64,000 nucleotides of DNA from Clavibacter phaseoli (lineage in GTDB: Bacteria > Actinomycetota > Actinomycetes > Actinomycetales > Microbacteriaceae): the NCBI RefSeq assembly GCF_021922925.1, contig NZ_CP040786.1, positions 682,001 to 746,000 on the forward strand, read 5' to 3'. The notes beneath the pieces were generated by a model. It ran no database searches and was not told where the DNA came from. It saw only the letters and a program-made list of their open reading frames with translations. How positions within the stretch are numbered: the first letter of the stretch is position 1; each line of letters starts with the position of its first letter. This document shows, piece after piece, positions 52,144 to 60,986 of this stretch. A program made the position numbers and the translations under genes.

Positions 52144-53571
52144 TCAGGCGCGGTCCGGGCTGCCGCCGGCCGGCGGCTCGAGGAGCGCCGGGTCGCGGAT
52201 GATCCCGATGGGCGTCGTGTCCAGCCGCACCGACTGCACGACCACGCGCTTCGCCCGGCGGCGCAGGTGGCGGCGCGCCTGCGGCGTCGCGAGCAGGCTG
52301 CCGAGCACGAGGCCCGCGCCGATAGCCAGCGTCGTCGCCATCGCGCCGACGAACGCGCCCGTCGCGCCGTCCGTGCCCGCCATCGAGTTGAGCAGCGCCG
52401 ACGCGACCGCGAGCGAGGGCAGCAGGGATCCGCAGAACGCCGGCACCGCGATCGCCGTGGCTGACACCCGCAGGCGCGCCGCGACCACGGTGCCGAGCGC
52501 GCCGAGCAGCGTCGCGACGAGGAACGTCGCGGCGAGCAGCGGCACCCCGACCGCCTTGAGGACGAACAGCGACACCGTCCCCACGAGCGCCACCCCGATG
52601 GCGACCGGCATCACGCGCGCGTTGGCGCCCTGCGTGATCCCGGTGGCCCCGGCCGCGAAGAACGTGGTGATGAGCAGCATCCAGAGCGGCAGGGCCCGCA
52701 GCGTGATGTCGGTGGGATCCACCTCGATGTCGACGCCGGCCGTGAGCGCGAGCCCGCCCGGGATCCCGACGGCGATGCCCGCGACGACGAGCACGATGAT
52801 CATCGCCCGCGACAGCGCCATGGCCCGGAAGCCCGAGATGGCGTCCTGCGCCCACGTGACGATCGTGACGTGGGGGAGGATCAGCACCACCACGGCCGCG
52901 ACCATCGCGGCGGCGCTCCCGGCGGGCATCACGCCCGACCAGATCGCGAGCGTGCCGACGGCGGCGACGATCGCGGACTGCACGGCCACGACGAAGAACG
53001 GCGGGATGCCGCGCCGGGCCAGCTGCCGCCCGAGCACCATCGCGCCGATCATGAGCAGGAAGGCGCCGACGGCGCCCGCGACCGTGCCGCCGGCCTGCAG
53101 CGAGACGGAGACGCCGAACAGGCCCATGGCCGCGTCGGTGATCCACGCCGGCCAGCGCGGCGGCGACTTCAGCACCTCGACGAGGCCATCGACGGCGCTC
53201 GTCATGTCCCGGTCGTCGTGCAGCAGCTCGTCGACGATCTGGTAGACGAGCGAGAGCCGGTGCAGGTCGCTGCCCTCGGCCGTGACGACGCGCAGCTTCA
53301 CGAGCGGCGGGCCCTCGAGCGGCGCGTACTGGATCGTGATGGCCGTGCCCGTGATGTCGAGCTCCAGCGGCGCGAGGTTCCACTTCGTGCTGACGGCGAC
53401 GATGGCGATCTCGACCGCGCGCACGTCGGCGCCGGAGGCGAGCATCACCTCGCCGAGGTCGAGGCAGAAGTCGACGATCTGGCGCGGCGAGTAGAGGTCG
53501 CCGAGGCGGCCGTGCGCGGGCTCGGTGCCCTCGTAGATGGTGCCGCGGAGCCGGGCGCGGACGTCGCGCAT
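52144..53571 (-). CDS. Threonine/serine exporter family protein (ThrE type)
   Basis: A 475-residue protein. The N-terminal cytosolic domain (YSPRQIVDFCLDLGEVMLASGADVRAVE in part) and the following ten or so helices match the ThrE single-chain exporter of corynebacteria. The motif SGADVRAVE and the PFFVVAVQSAIVAAVG helix are typical. The ATG at 53571 has AGGAG directly abutting it, which is poor spacing. A longer frame upstream has only non-standard starts, so the true start is uncertain. Exports Thr or Ser by proton exchange in the family. Confidence 0.87.
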   Translation of the reverse strand: MRDVRARLRGTIYEGTEPAHGRLGDLYSPRQIVDFCLDLGEVMLASGADVRAVEIAIVAVSTKWNLAPLELDITGTAITIQYAPLEGPPLVKLRVVTAEGSDLHRLSLVYQIVDELLHDDRDMTSAVDGLVEVLKSPPRWPAWITDAAMGLFGVSVSLQAGGTVAGAVGAFLLMIGAMVLGRQLARRGIPPFFVVAVQSAIVAAVGTLAIWSGVMPAGSAAAMVAAVVVLILPHVTIVTWAQDAISGFRAMALSRAMIIVLVVAGIAVGIPGGLALTAGVDIEVDPTDITLRALPLWMLLITTFFAAGATGITQGANARVMPVAIGVALVGTVSLFVLKAVGVPLLAATFLVATLLGALGTVVAARLRVSATAIAVPAFCGSLLPSLAVASALLNSMAGTDGATGAFVGAMATTLAIGAGLVLGSLLATPQARRHLRRRAKRVVVQSVRLDTTPIGIIRDPALLEPPAGGSPDRA

Positions 53572-53762
53572 CTCCTGCGGGTTGACGCGCCGGCGGCGCT
53601 GGCGCGGCGGGCGCGCGGCTCCGGGATCCCGGCGGGGGCGCCGCGGGTCGGCGGGCGGCGGGGTGGTGCTCAGCGCGATCAGCGCTCCGTTCGGTGGCCG
53701 GCCCGCGTCGGCGGGGGCGGATGGTGGATCGCTCCCACCCTAGGTGCCGCCGAGGGAACACG

Positions 53763-53798
53763 CGCGCGGCGCCCGACCGGGGGGTCGGACGCCGCGCG
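53763..53798 (-). terminator. Terminator of the cutinase-like gene
   Basis: A 15-bp stem with one mismatch (53763-53778 with 53783-53798) and a GGGG loop, 19 nt after the stop. On the minus strand it is followed by TGTTCCC. Confidence 0.7.
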
Positions 53799-53816
53799 GA
53801 GGGTGCGGGGACGGGA

Positions 53817-54719
53817 TCAGCTCCTGCCGCAGGAGCTGGTCGACGCGCTGATGGGGCCGCCGACCTTCGGCGCCGGGCAGATGAACTTCGCGTAGGCGCT
53901 GTTGCCCTCGAGGTAGCGCTCGAGGAACGCCGTCACCGCGACGCGGATCGTGGCGACCGGCACGTGCTCGCCCGCGGCGTGACCCAGGCCCTTCAGCTCC
54001 AGGTACTGCTTCGGCGTGCCGGCCGGGATGGAGTCGTAGGCCGGCTTGCCGAAGTCCGCCGGGTCGGCGACGTCGTCCTTCTGGCCCGTGATGACCAGGG
54101 TCGGGGTCTTCATCGCGGGGTACGAGGGGTACTGCGCGTTCGGGTCGCTCGCCGGCGGGAAGTCGAACGGCATGAGCCCGATCGCGGCCTTGATGGACGG
54201 GCGGGACTGCGCCGCCTGCATCGTGCCGCCGCCGCCCATCGAGTAGCCGAGGAGGGCGACGTCGTCGGCGGAGACCTCGGACCGCACCGCGCTCTTCCCC
54301 GTGAGGTAGTCCGCCGCGGCGAGCATCTCGGTGGCGCGCTGGTCGGGGAGGTCGCCCGTGTCGAGCGTGTCGATCGCGAACGCGACGAAGCCCTGCGAGG
54401 CGACGAGCTCGGCCATCTCCTTCTCGTCCGCGTTCGTGTCCGTGAAGCCCGGGGTGATGACGACGCTGCCGAGGACGGCCTTGCCGGTGTCCTGCGGTGC
54501 GTAGATCACGCCGCCGCCGAAGCCCGAGACGGCCGGCTTCGCGACGACCGTGGTGCGCACCGCGAAGGGCGCGTGGTGGTGGGCGGCGGTGCGGGCCGGC
54601 GCCGGGTGGTGGACGGGCGTGGCCGCCTGGGCCGGGGTGGGGATCGCGAGGGTGGCGACGAGGGCGAGCGCGGCGACCGCCGCGGGACGCGAGCGGAGCG
54701 TGAACGGCATGACAGACAT
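53817..54719 (-). CDS. Secreted cutinase-like polyester hydrolase (TfCut2/PETase-related)
   Basis: A 300-residue alpha/beta hydrolase. A signal peptide ends at AQA (30-32). The nucleophile motif GYSMGGGG has S160; D216 (GQKDD) and H247 (GLGH) complete the triad. The C-terminal C281-P-x-P and C297 match the conserved disulfide of actinobacterial cutinases such as Thermobifida TfCut2 (recalled sequence). Compared with TfCut2, the oxyanion Tyr is F92, the residue before the serine is Tyr, not His, and the cleft Trp is F185. Probably secreted to act on polyesters such as cutin. ATG with GAGAGAGAT upstream. It could be a broader esterase. Confidence 0.87.
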   Translation of the reverse strand: MSVMPFTLRSRPAAVAALALVATLAIPTPAQAATPVHHPAPARTAAHHHAPFAVRTTVVAKPAVSGFGGGVIYAPQDTGKAVLGSVVITPGFTDTNADEKEMAELVASQGFVAFAIDTLDTGDLPDQRATEMLAAADYLTGKSAVRSEVSADDVALLGYSMGGGGTMQAAQSRPSIKAAIGLMPFDFPPASDPNAQYPSYPAMKTPTLVITGQKDDVADPADFGKPAYDSIPAGTPKQYLELKGLGHAAGEHVPVATIRVAVTAFLERYLEGNSAYAKFICPAPKVGGPISASTSSCGRS

Positions 54720-54875
54720 GGGCCATCTCTCTCTGGTCAGGGGACGGGGATCCGGGGGCGCGTGCCCCCGGTGCGGGAGGACGCTACGGTCTGCCGCGCA
54801 TCCCGCCCCGTGGGCGTCCCCAGCCGTGCGACCCTGGGGATGATCGACGCGCGCCGACCCCCGAGGGGCATCCGC

Positions 54876-55535
54876 TCAGATGAGGCGCTTCCCGGGACCC
54901 AGCGCGACCTCCCGACCGAGGCCCGCGTCGACGACCACCGGCACGTCCGCGGCGACCTGGACGCCCTCGGGGACCCACGCGCGGTCGCGGGCCACGAGGA
55001 TCACGAGCCCGTCGACGTCGCCGACCGCGGCGAACCCGTCCGTCGCGAAGCCGCCGTAGGGCCGGAGGCCGGCACGTCCGAGCAGCGCGACCGCGGCCGG
55101 CACGTCGTCGACGACGACGCCCACCTCGCTCACGGCGACGACGCGGGAGGCGTCGAAGGGCCCGGTCGCCTGACCATCGGGCGCGAGGGCACGGCGCTCG
55201 ATGAGCTCCAGCACCTGGGCGTCGGGCCCGCGGAAGTAGATCGAGCGCGAGTCCCACGTGCCGGGGCCCTCGAACTCGTCGCGGCCGTCGGGCGCGATGA
55301 CCTCCGCCCGCTCGCCCAGCCACGCCCGCGCGTCCGCGAAGGCGCCCGTCGGGATCGTGAACGCGAGGTGGTGCGCGCCGCGGTACCCGGGGTCGTGCGC
55401 GAAGCGGAGCCGCGTCGGGCCGATCTCCACCTCGACCGCCTCCTCGGTCGCGCGCACCGGGAAGCCGAGCGCCCGGTAGGCGTCGGCGACCTCGGCGGTG
55501 TCGCGGGCGGGCAGGGTCACGGCGTGGATGATCAT
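54876..55535 (-). CDS. VOC superfamily (glyoxalase-like) protein
   Basis: A 219-residue protein with two VOC modules: MIIHAVTLPARDTAEVADAYRALGF with RLRFAHDPGYRGAHHLAFTIP, and a second half starting VSEVGVVVDDVPAAVALLGRAGL. The histidine in GAHHLAF and glutamate in QVLELIER fit metal ligands. The substrate is unknown. The promoter has a 19-bp spacer with a dyad and a -10 exactly 6 nt from the ATG, so a MerR-type regulator and a leaderless transcript are likely. Confidence 0.85.
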   Translation of the reverse strand: MIIHAVTLPARDTAEVADAYRALGFPVRATEEAVEVEIGPTRLRFAHDPGYRGAHHLAFTIPTGAFADARAWLGERAEVIAPDGRDEFEGPGTWDSRSIYFRGPDAQVLELIERRALAPDGQATGPFDASRVVAVSEVGVVVDDVPAAVALLGRAGLRPYGGFATDGFAAVGDVDGLVILVARDRAWVPEGVQVAADVPVVVDAGLGREVALGPGKRLI

Positions 55536-55541
55536 GCGCCG

Positions 55542-55572
55542 ATCAGAACAGCTCGAGTCCCCTTGAGGTCAA
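55542..55572 (-). promoter_or_regulatory. MerR-type promoter of VOC gene
   Basis: On the minus strand: TTGACC (55567-55572), a 19-bp spacer and TCTGAT (55542-55547). The spacer holds the dyad ACCTCAAG/CTCGAGCT, which resembles MerR-family operators. Spacing is 6 nt from -10 to the ATG. Confidence 0.5.
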
Positions 55573-55639
55573 GCGAGCGTCGGGCAGCCCGTCTCATCCT
55601 GCTTCCGTGCTGCCGCAGACGGTCCGGATCGACCCGGCG

Positions 55640-56566
55640 TCAGCGCAGGCGGCGTGCCAGGTCCGCCAGCTCCTTGGACAGGGCCAGCGCCCGGGCGGCG
55701 AGGTCGGGGTCCGCCGGGGCGGAGGTGGCCGACGCCGACGCCACCGCCGACTCGGCGCCCTCGTCGGCGGAGGCGACGGACCGCGTGGAGGGGATGCCCG
55801 GCTCGCCGTCGCCCGTCAGGACGTCGATGTCGAAGACGAAGCGGTCGGCGCGGTGCCACGTGCGGAACACCTCGATCGGATCGCCGGACGCATCCGTGCT
55901 CGTGCCCTCGAGCACCAGGACGGGGGCGCCCTCGGCGACGCGCAGGGCGGCGGCCACCTCGGGGGACGCGCCGACCGCTCGCACCTGCCGGCGTCCGGCG
56001 GCGACGTGGATCCCGAGGCGGGAGCGGAGGAGGGCGTGCAGCGAGGCGTCGGTGAGGTCGTCCGCGGTCAGCCGCTCGGCGATGCCGCGGGGGAGCCAGG
56101 TGTGGATGAGCGCGACCGCCTCGCCTCCCGCGGACCGGAGGCGACGGAGGAGGTGGACCTCGGATCCGCCGAGCGCGCGCTCCGCGTCCGCGTCGCGTCC
56201 GGGGGCCAGCTCGAGCACGCGCGTGGTGACGGACGGCACCTGCGTCGAGAGCCCGGAAACGCGCTGCACGAGGCGGTGCAGCTCGCCGCGCGGCGCGACG
56301 ATGCTGCCGCGCCCGCGTCCCCGCTGCACGAGGCCCTCGGCTGTCAGGGCGTGGAGGGCCTGGCGGACGACCGAGCGGGACACCCCGAAGCGCTCCTGCA
56401 GCTCGGCCTCGGTCGGGAGCTGGGATCCGGGCGGCCAGGCGCCGTCGACGATGGGCGACCGCAGCAGGCCGGTCAGCTGCGCGTGCAGCGGCCCCGCGTG
56501 CGCCGGGGAGACCGCACCGGGGTCCAGGTCGTCGATCCGGTTCGGCACGGTCTCCTCGGGTGTCAC
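55640..56566 (-). CDS. GntR family regulator, HutC/UTRA type
   Basis: A 308-residue repressor. The winged helix is at about residues 28-95 (GSQLPTEAELQERFGVSRSVVRQALHALTAEGLV shows the HTH, given here as one landmark in parts). The UTRA effector domain is at about 110-250, ending RTWHRADRFVFDID. A Ser/Ala-rich tail follows. It starts 3 bp after the pdxA2-type stop, so it is the last gene of the sugar-acid operon. It probably binds the 21-bp operator at 60164 and responds to a four-carbon acid or its phosphate. Confidence 0.92.
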   Translation of the reverse strand: MTPEETVPNRIDDLDPGAVSPAHAGPLHAQLTGLLRSPIVDGAWPPGSQLPTEAELQERFGVSRSVVRQALHALTAEGLVQRGRGRGSIVAPRGELHRLVQRVSGLSTQVPSVTTRVLELAPGRDADAERALGGSEVHLLRRLRSAGGEAVALIHTWLPRGIAERLTADDLTDASLHALLRSRLGIHVAAGRRQVRAVGASPEVAAALRVAEGAPVLVLEGTSTDASGDPIEVFRTWHRADRFVFDIDVLTGDGEPGIPSTRSVASADEGAESAVASASATSAPADPDLAARALALSKELADLARRLR

Positions 56567-56569
56567 GGG

Positions 56570-57610
56570 TCAGGCGGCGGGGGCGTCGATCTTCTGCGCA
56601 GTGCGCCAGACGTGCTCCCAGCCGGGCGCGAGGGACGCGGCGCGCTCCACCGACAGTACAAGGCTCGCCTCGCGGGCGATGCCCTGGCCGGCGATGTCGA
56701 ACGCGGTGCCGTGATCGACGGACACCCGCACCACGGGCAGGCCCACGGTGATGTTCACGCCGTCGTCGCCGTACACGGCCTTGAAGGGCGCGTGCCCCTG
56801 GTCGTGGTAGCAGACGACCACGAGCTTGTACTTCCCGCGGACGGCGGCGGGGATCAGCGCGTCGCCGGGCACGGGACCCACGACGTTGAGGCCGCGCTCC
56901 TTCGCGGCCGCGACGGCGGGCGCGAGGATGTCGGCGTCCTCGTCGCCGAAGAGCCGGTTCTCTCCCGCGTGCGGGTTGAGTCCGGCGAGCCCGATGAGCT
57001 CGTCCGGCGTGCCCATCGACGCGGCGAAGGCGCCGGCGAGGTCGAGCACGTCGCCCGTGCGCTGAGGCGTGATGTCCTCGATCGCCTGCCGCATCGACAC
57101 GTGGGTCGTCAGGTGGAAGAAGAACAGCTCGCCGGCCGAGAGCACGAGCGAGAAGTTCTCCACGCCGAACTCGTGGGCGAGGAGCTCGGTGTGGCCGGGC
57201 CACTTGTGGCCGCCCGCGTGCATGGCGGCCTTGTTGAGCGGCGCGGTGACGATGCCGTCGACCTCGCCCGCGCGAGCCAGGCGGCAGGCCTCGACGACGA
57301 ACCGGTAGGAGCCGTCGCCCGCGGCCGCGCTGAGCTCGCCCACCGGGACGTCGGCGAGCGACGGGCCCGTCTGGATCAGCTCGATGGTGCCGGGCTCGTT
57401 GCGCGCGTCGGCGACGGACGCGATGACGCGCACCTTCTCCGGGTCGCCGCCGACGGCCTCGACGCCGCGGCGCATGGCGGCCTCGTCGCCGATGACGACG
57501 GGGATCGCCCTCTCGCGCAGGTCGTCGTGGCCGAGCAGGGTCTTGGCGGTGATCTCGGGGCCGATGCCGGCGACGTCGCCGAGGGTGAGGGCGAGGCGGG
57601 GGAGGGTCAT
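56570..57610 (-). CDS. pdxA2: 4-hydroxythreonine-4-phosphate dehydrogenase family (PdxA2, D-threonate/D-erythronate 4-phosphate dehydrogenase)
   Basis: A 346-residue PdxA-fold enzyme. Opening LALTLGDVAGIGPEI and the metal histidines in KWPGHTELLAHEF, LNPHAGENRLFG and YHDQGHAPFKAVY are all present. Next to a DUF1537 kinase, PdxA2 enzymes oxidise D-threonate or D-erythronate 4-phosphate and decarboxylate it to dihydroxyacetone phosphate (work of the Gerlt group on DUF1537). So catabolism, not vitamin B6 synthesis, is the likely role. ATG overlaps the kinase stop by 4 bp. Confidence 0.9.
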   Translation of the reverse strand: MTLPRLALTLGDVAGIGPEITAKTLLGHDDLRERAIPVVIGDEAAMRRGVEAVGGDPEKVRVIASVADARNEPGTIELIQTGPSLADVPVGELSAAAGDGSYRFVVEACRLARAGEVDGIVTAPLNKAAMHAGGHKWPGHTELLAHEFGVENFSLVLSAGELFFFHLTTHVSMRQAIEDITPQRTGDVLDLAGAFAASMGTPDELIGLAGLNPHAGENRLFGDEDADILAPAVAAAKERGLNVVGPVPGDALIPAAVRGKYKLVVVCYHDQGHAPFKAVYGDDGVNITVGLPVVRVSVDHGTAFDIAGQGIAREASLVLSVERAASLAPGWEHVWRTAQKIDAPAA

Positions 57611-59004
57611 GGTGCTTCTCCTTGCGTGGGGGTGGATGCGGTCTGGTCGAGGAGCTCGGGGACGATGTCCGTGAGCGCGGAGGGCGAGCCGAAGCCGCCG
57701 GCCTTGGTGACGACGGGCAGGCCGTGCAGGCGCCCGCCCTCGATGACGCCGACGGGGATGCCCTCGCGGATGGCGTCGCGGACGCGGATCGCGTCGGCGC
57801 CCTGCCGGGACAGGACGGCGCGCGCGCCCTCGCCGCCCATCAGCACGAGCGCGCTCGCCTCGCGGCGGGCGATGACGCCCTCGGCGAGGAGCGCGAGACC
57901 CGTCGCGACGCGCTCCGCGGTGGTCGGCGACCCGGGGGCGTCCGAGCTGGGGACGGCCGCGCGCTCCGGCGCGAGCACGATGGTCACGGCCGGCGCGGGG
58001 CCGTCGCCCTGCGCGTCCGCGAGGATCTCGTCCGCGCCCCGGCCGACGAGGTCGTCGAGCGACGGGGCGATCGTGCGCACGTCCTCGCCGAGCGAACCGG
58101 TGTCCGCGGCGTGGACGAGGTCGGCGTGCTGCGCCCGCGACACGTCGTGCAGGGAGCTGACGACGACCACGACGTGCCGGGGTCGGTCGGGCTCCGCGTC
58201 GGGATCGGCGGCCGCGGGAGCGTGGCGCCCGGTCGTGATCGCGGACGCGGGCACGAGCCCGGGTCCCCACACGCGGGCCATCTCCGCCGCCAGCCCCGCG
58301 GATCCCACGGGCACCGCGCGCGAGCCGAGCAGGGCGAGCGCCTCGGCGACGAAGCGCAGGTCCGCGGTGGTCACGGCATCGATGGTGACCACGCGCACGC
58401 CGCCCGCGGATGCGGTCGCGATGCGGACGGCGAGGTCCGCTGCGTCCGCCGCCGCGTCGACGTGCGCGCTGCCCGGGAGGAGGTCGGCGAGGGCGCTGGT
58501 GGTGACGGGGGTGACGGGGTCGCGGCCGACCGACGTCGTCTCGACGCCCGCGCCGTCGACGAGCAGGAGCCCGCCCTCGACGGTGCGGCCCATCGCGGGG
58601 TACGCCGGGCAGACGACCGCCACGGCGTCCGGCTCGCGCGCCGACCAGGCCGCGAGGGCGCCCTCGACCTGCTCCTGGACGGTGCCGCGCATGGTCGAGT
58701 CGATCTTGAGGAACAGGCGGTCGTCGCCGTCCGCCACGGCGCGGGCGACGGCGGCTCGCGTGGAGCCGCGGGCCTCGTCGGGGGTCGCGGCGCGGGCGTC
58801 GGTCACGATCGCGACGACGGACCCGTCGTCGCCGTGCCGTGCCACGGTCGCCCCGAGGGCGAGCCGCGCGGCCCAGCCGGCGCGGGCGAACTGCACCGCC
58901 GAGTCCGCGCCGCCCGTCAGGTCGTCGGCGACGAGCACCACCGATCCGACGGGAACGCGGGCGGGAGCGGCGGGATCCGCGAGGGCGGGGGAGGCCGGCG
59001 TCAT
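57607..59004 (-). CDS. Four-carbon acid sugar kinase (DUF1537 family)
   Basis: A 465-residue ATP-dependent kinase for threonate/erythronate-type acids. The sugar-binding N-domain starts VLVADDLTGGADSAVQFARAG and has LKIDSTMRGTVQEQ. The C-terminal nucleotide domain ends with ALVLMGGEGARAVLSRQG and GIPVGVIEGGRLHGLPVVTKAGGFGS (in part), the DUF1537 hallmark. The length is within the family's 420-480 aa. ATGA overlaps with both neighbours show one operon. Whether the substrate is D-threonate, L-threonate or D-erythronate cannot be told. Confidence 0.9.
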   Translation of the reverse strand: MTPASPALADPAAPARVPVGSVVLVADDLTGGADSAVQFARAGWAARLALGATVARHGDDGSVVAIVTDARAATPDEARGSTRAAVARAVADGDDRLFLKIDSTMRGTVQEQVEGALAAWSAREPDAVAVVCPAYPAMGRTVEGGLLLVDGAGVETTSVGRDPVTPVTTSALADLLPGSAHVDAAADAADLAVRIATASAGGVRVVTIDAVTTADLRFVAEALALLGSRAVPVGSAGLAAEMARVWGPGLVPASAITTGRHAPAAADPDAEPDRPRHVVVVVSSLHDVSRAQHADLVHAADTGSLGEDVRTIAPSLDDLVGRGADEILADAQGDGPAPAVTIVLAPERAAVPSSDAPGSPTTAERVATGLALLAEGVIARREASALVLMGGEGARAVLSRQGADAIRVRDAIREGIPVGVIEGGRLHGLPVVTKAGGFGSPSALTDIVPELLDQTASTPTQGEAP

Positions 59005-60107
59005 GCGGCACCCGCGCCCGGGCCGGAGCCGTGCCGTCCGTCGGACCCCGGTCCCGAGGCGTCCGTGACGGCCGCGGTCGCCGCAGCCTCCGCCGCGGCC
59101 TGCTCCTCGTCCCGGACGCGGTCGTCGGCGATGGCCTGCATGCCGCCCTCGCGCTTGAGCACCCAGGCGGCGAGGATAGGCGCGAGAACGGCCGAGACGA
59201 GCACGGCGGACGCGACCTGGGCGGTCGCGACCTCGACGTACGGCGCGAAGGACGGGTCGGCCGCGCCGACGATGGCGGGGGTCGCGATGGCGTTGCCGGC
59301 CGTCGTGGCCGAGGCGATGCCGAGGCCCGACTCCTTGCCGCGGCGCAGCAGGAAGCGGTAGCCGAGGTAGGCCACAGTGCCGGTGAAGACGGTCGCGATC
59401 ACCCCGACCACGATGCCCGACAGGCCGCCCGAGACGACGTTGCCGAGGTCGATCCCCGTGCCGAGCGCGAAGGCGAAGAACGGGATCACCATGTTGGGGA
59501 TAGGCCGCATGACCTCGGTCCACTTGGCGTCCATGTTCCCGACGATGACACCGAGCAGGAGCGGGATGACGGCCGCGAGCAGCAGCGTGTAGGGGATGTC
59601 GGCGAGGCCGGCGGCGCCGAGGAAGAGCAGCGAGAAGAACGGGCCGTCGTTGACGGCGCTCGCGATGTACGCGCCGCGGTCGCGCTCGCGGCCGTAGCGG
59701 CCGGTGAACGCGAGCCAGATGCCGCCGTTGCTGTTGTCCATGCTCACGAGCAGCGCGAGGATCGAGACCCCCAGCAGGCCGTCGAGCCCGACCAGGTTGC
59801 CGAGCACCACGACGCACGTCGCCGGGATGATCGACTTCGTCAGCAGCAGCACGCCGGAGGTCGCGAGCACGGGGCCCGACGTGCGGAGGGTGATCTGCAT
59901 GCCGGTGGCGAAGATCAGGATGCCGATGAGAGGGAGAGCGCTGTCCTTGAACAGCGCGGTGGTGAAGTTCCCGAGGTCGAGGAAGCCGGGGGCGAAGGTG
60001 CCGACGACGGATCCGAGGATGAGCGGAATGAGCATGAGCCCGCCGGGGATGCGGTTCATGCCGTCGAAGAGCGGGACGCGGCTCGTGGGTAAGGGGTCGG
60101 ATGCCAT
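59001..60107 (-). CDS. 2-keto-3-deoxygluconate permease family transporter (KdgT type)
   Basis: A 368-residue carrier with about ten helices. RIPGGLMLIPLILGSVVGTFAPG is the KdgT opening and SVDNSNGG-like text appears as SMDNSNGGIWLAFTGRYG. Within this operon it most likely imports a four-carbon sugar acid rather than KDG. I chose ATG 60107 with GAGGAG upstream. It is the first gene of the operon, directly downstream of the promoter and operator. The Ala/Gly-rich C-terminal tail is extra. Confidence 0.9.
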   Translation of the reverse strand: MASDPLPTSRVPLFDGMNRIPGGLMLIPLILGSVVGTFAPGFLDLGNFTTALFKDSALPLIGILIFATGMQITLRTSGPVLATSGVLLLTKSIIPATCVVVLGNLVGLDGLLGVSILALLVSMDNSNGGIWLAFTGRYGRERDRGAYIASAVNDGPFFSLLFLGAAGLADIPYTLLLAAVIPLLLGVIVGNMDAKWTEVMRPIPNMVIPFFAFALGTGIDLGNVVSGGLSGIVVGVIATVFTGTVAYLGYRFLLRRGKESGLGIASATTAGNAIATPAIVGAADPSFAPYVEVATAQVASAVLVSAVLAPILAAWVLKREGGMQAIADDRVRDEEQAAAEAAATAAVTDASGPGSDGRHGSGPGAGAA

Positions 60108-60163
60108 GGCGGATCTCCTCTGATCGGATGGGCGACTCTGCCCGCGCGCACCCTCGGCTCTGA

Positions 60164-60184
60164 GTACGTACACGGTGTACCTAC
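60164..60184 (-). promoter_or_regulatory. 21-bp GntR operator of sugar-acid operon
   Basis: Left half GTACGTACAC and right half GTGTACCTAC flank a central G; the halves are inverted repeats with a single mismatch. The GT-AC steps fit HutC-type GntR sites. It overlaps the -10 and start site, a repression position. Confidence 0.75.
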
Positions 60185-60212
60185 ATTAGGTCGCGCATCG
60201 GGCGCGCGTCAA
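60183..60212 (-). promoter_or_regulatory. Promoter of sugar-acid operon
   Basis: On the minus strand: TTGACG (60207-60212), 18-bp spacer, TAATGT (60183-60188). The predicted start site falls inside the operator near 60176. Confidence 0.7.
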
Positions 60213-60252
60213 CGCCCGCCGCGTCGGGACGAGGACGTTGGGGCGGGGGACG

Positions 60253-60870
60253 TCAGCGCAGCAGCGCCCGCACGTCGGCGAGCGGGAGCCGCGCGGCGGC
60301 CGCGATGCGGTGCTCGTCGAGGCCCGCCGCGTGGGCCTCCCGCACGCCGACCCGGAGCGCGTCGGCCGCATCGGCCATCCCCGCCGCCTCCGCGAGCCGG
60401 GCGGCATGCCGGTCGCGCTCGGGATCCGCCGCCGGGGCGGGCGCGTCGACGTCGGTGATCCAGTCCGCGTCCGGGTGCCGGGCCGCGAGCACCAGGCGAC
60501 GCACCGCCGGCAGGTCCGGCGCCGACCAGGAGAGGTCGCCGAGGTCCGCGAGCGGCACCCAGCGGAGCTCGTCGTGGTCGGTGCTCGACGTGGGGAGCGG
60601 GCCGACGGGATCCGCGCGATAGCAGGCGAGGTCGATCACGCGATCGCCCACGGGCACCTCGGAGCGGTCGACCAGCGCGCCCACGGTCACGTCGACGCCG
60701 AGCTCCTCGTGGATCTCCCGCGCGAGCGCCGCCTCCGGGGTCTCGCCCCGCTCGACCTTGCCGCCCGGGAACTCCCACGTGCCCGCGCCCGGCTTGTGCG
60801 CCGCGCGGCGGCAGGCGAGGGCCCGCCCGTCGCGGATCAGCACCGCCGCCACGACCTCGAGTCCCGCCAT
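60253..60870 (-). CDS. MutT-like Nudix hydrolase with C-terminal helical extension
   Basis: A 205-residue protein. The Nudix box is complete: GGKVERGETPEAAL then AREIHEELGV. GTWEFPGG before it is typical of MutT-type 8-oxo-dGTP or CTP pyrophosphatases. The last 60 residues (ARLAEAAGMADAADALRVGV onward) form a helical extension with an HTH-like end that is not part of the Nudix fold. I chose ATG 60870, which has GGGAGG upstream. Divergent from the LysR-HTH gene. Confidence 0.88.
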   Translation of the reverse strand: MAGLEVVAAVLIRDGRALACRRAAHKPGAGTWEFPGGKVERGETPEAALAREIHEELGVDVTVGALVDRSEVPVGDRVIDLACYRADPVGPLPTSSTDHDELRWVPLADLGDLSWSAPDLPAVRRLVLAARHPDADWITDVDAPAPAADPERDRHAARLAEAAGMADAADALRVGVREAHAAGLDEHRIAAAARLPLADVRALLR

Positions 60871-60986
60871 GCCGTGCCTCCCGTCGGCGCCGTCCGCCGC
60901 CTCGACGCTACCGGCCCGCCCAGGCGCGCCCGAGCCGGCCTGTACCGTGGGACATCCGGCATCCGCCGCGACGAGAGGCACCACCC

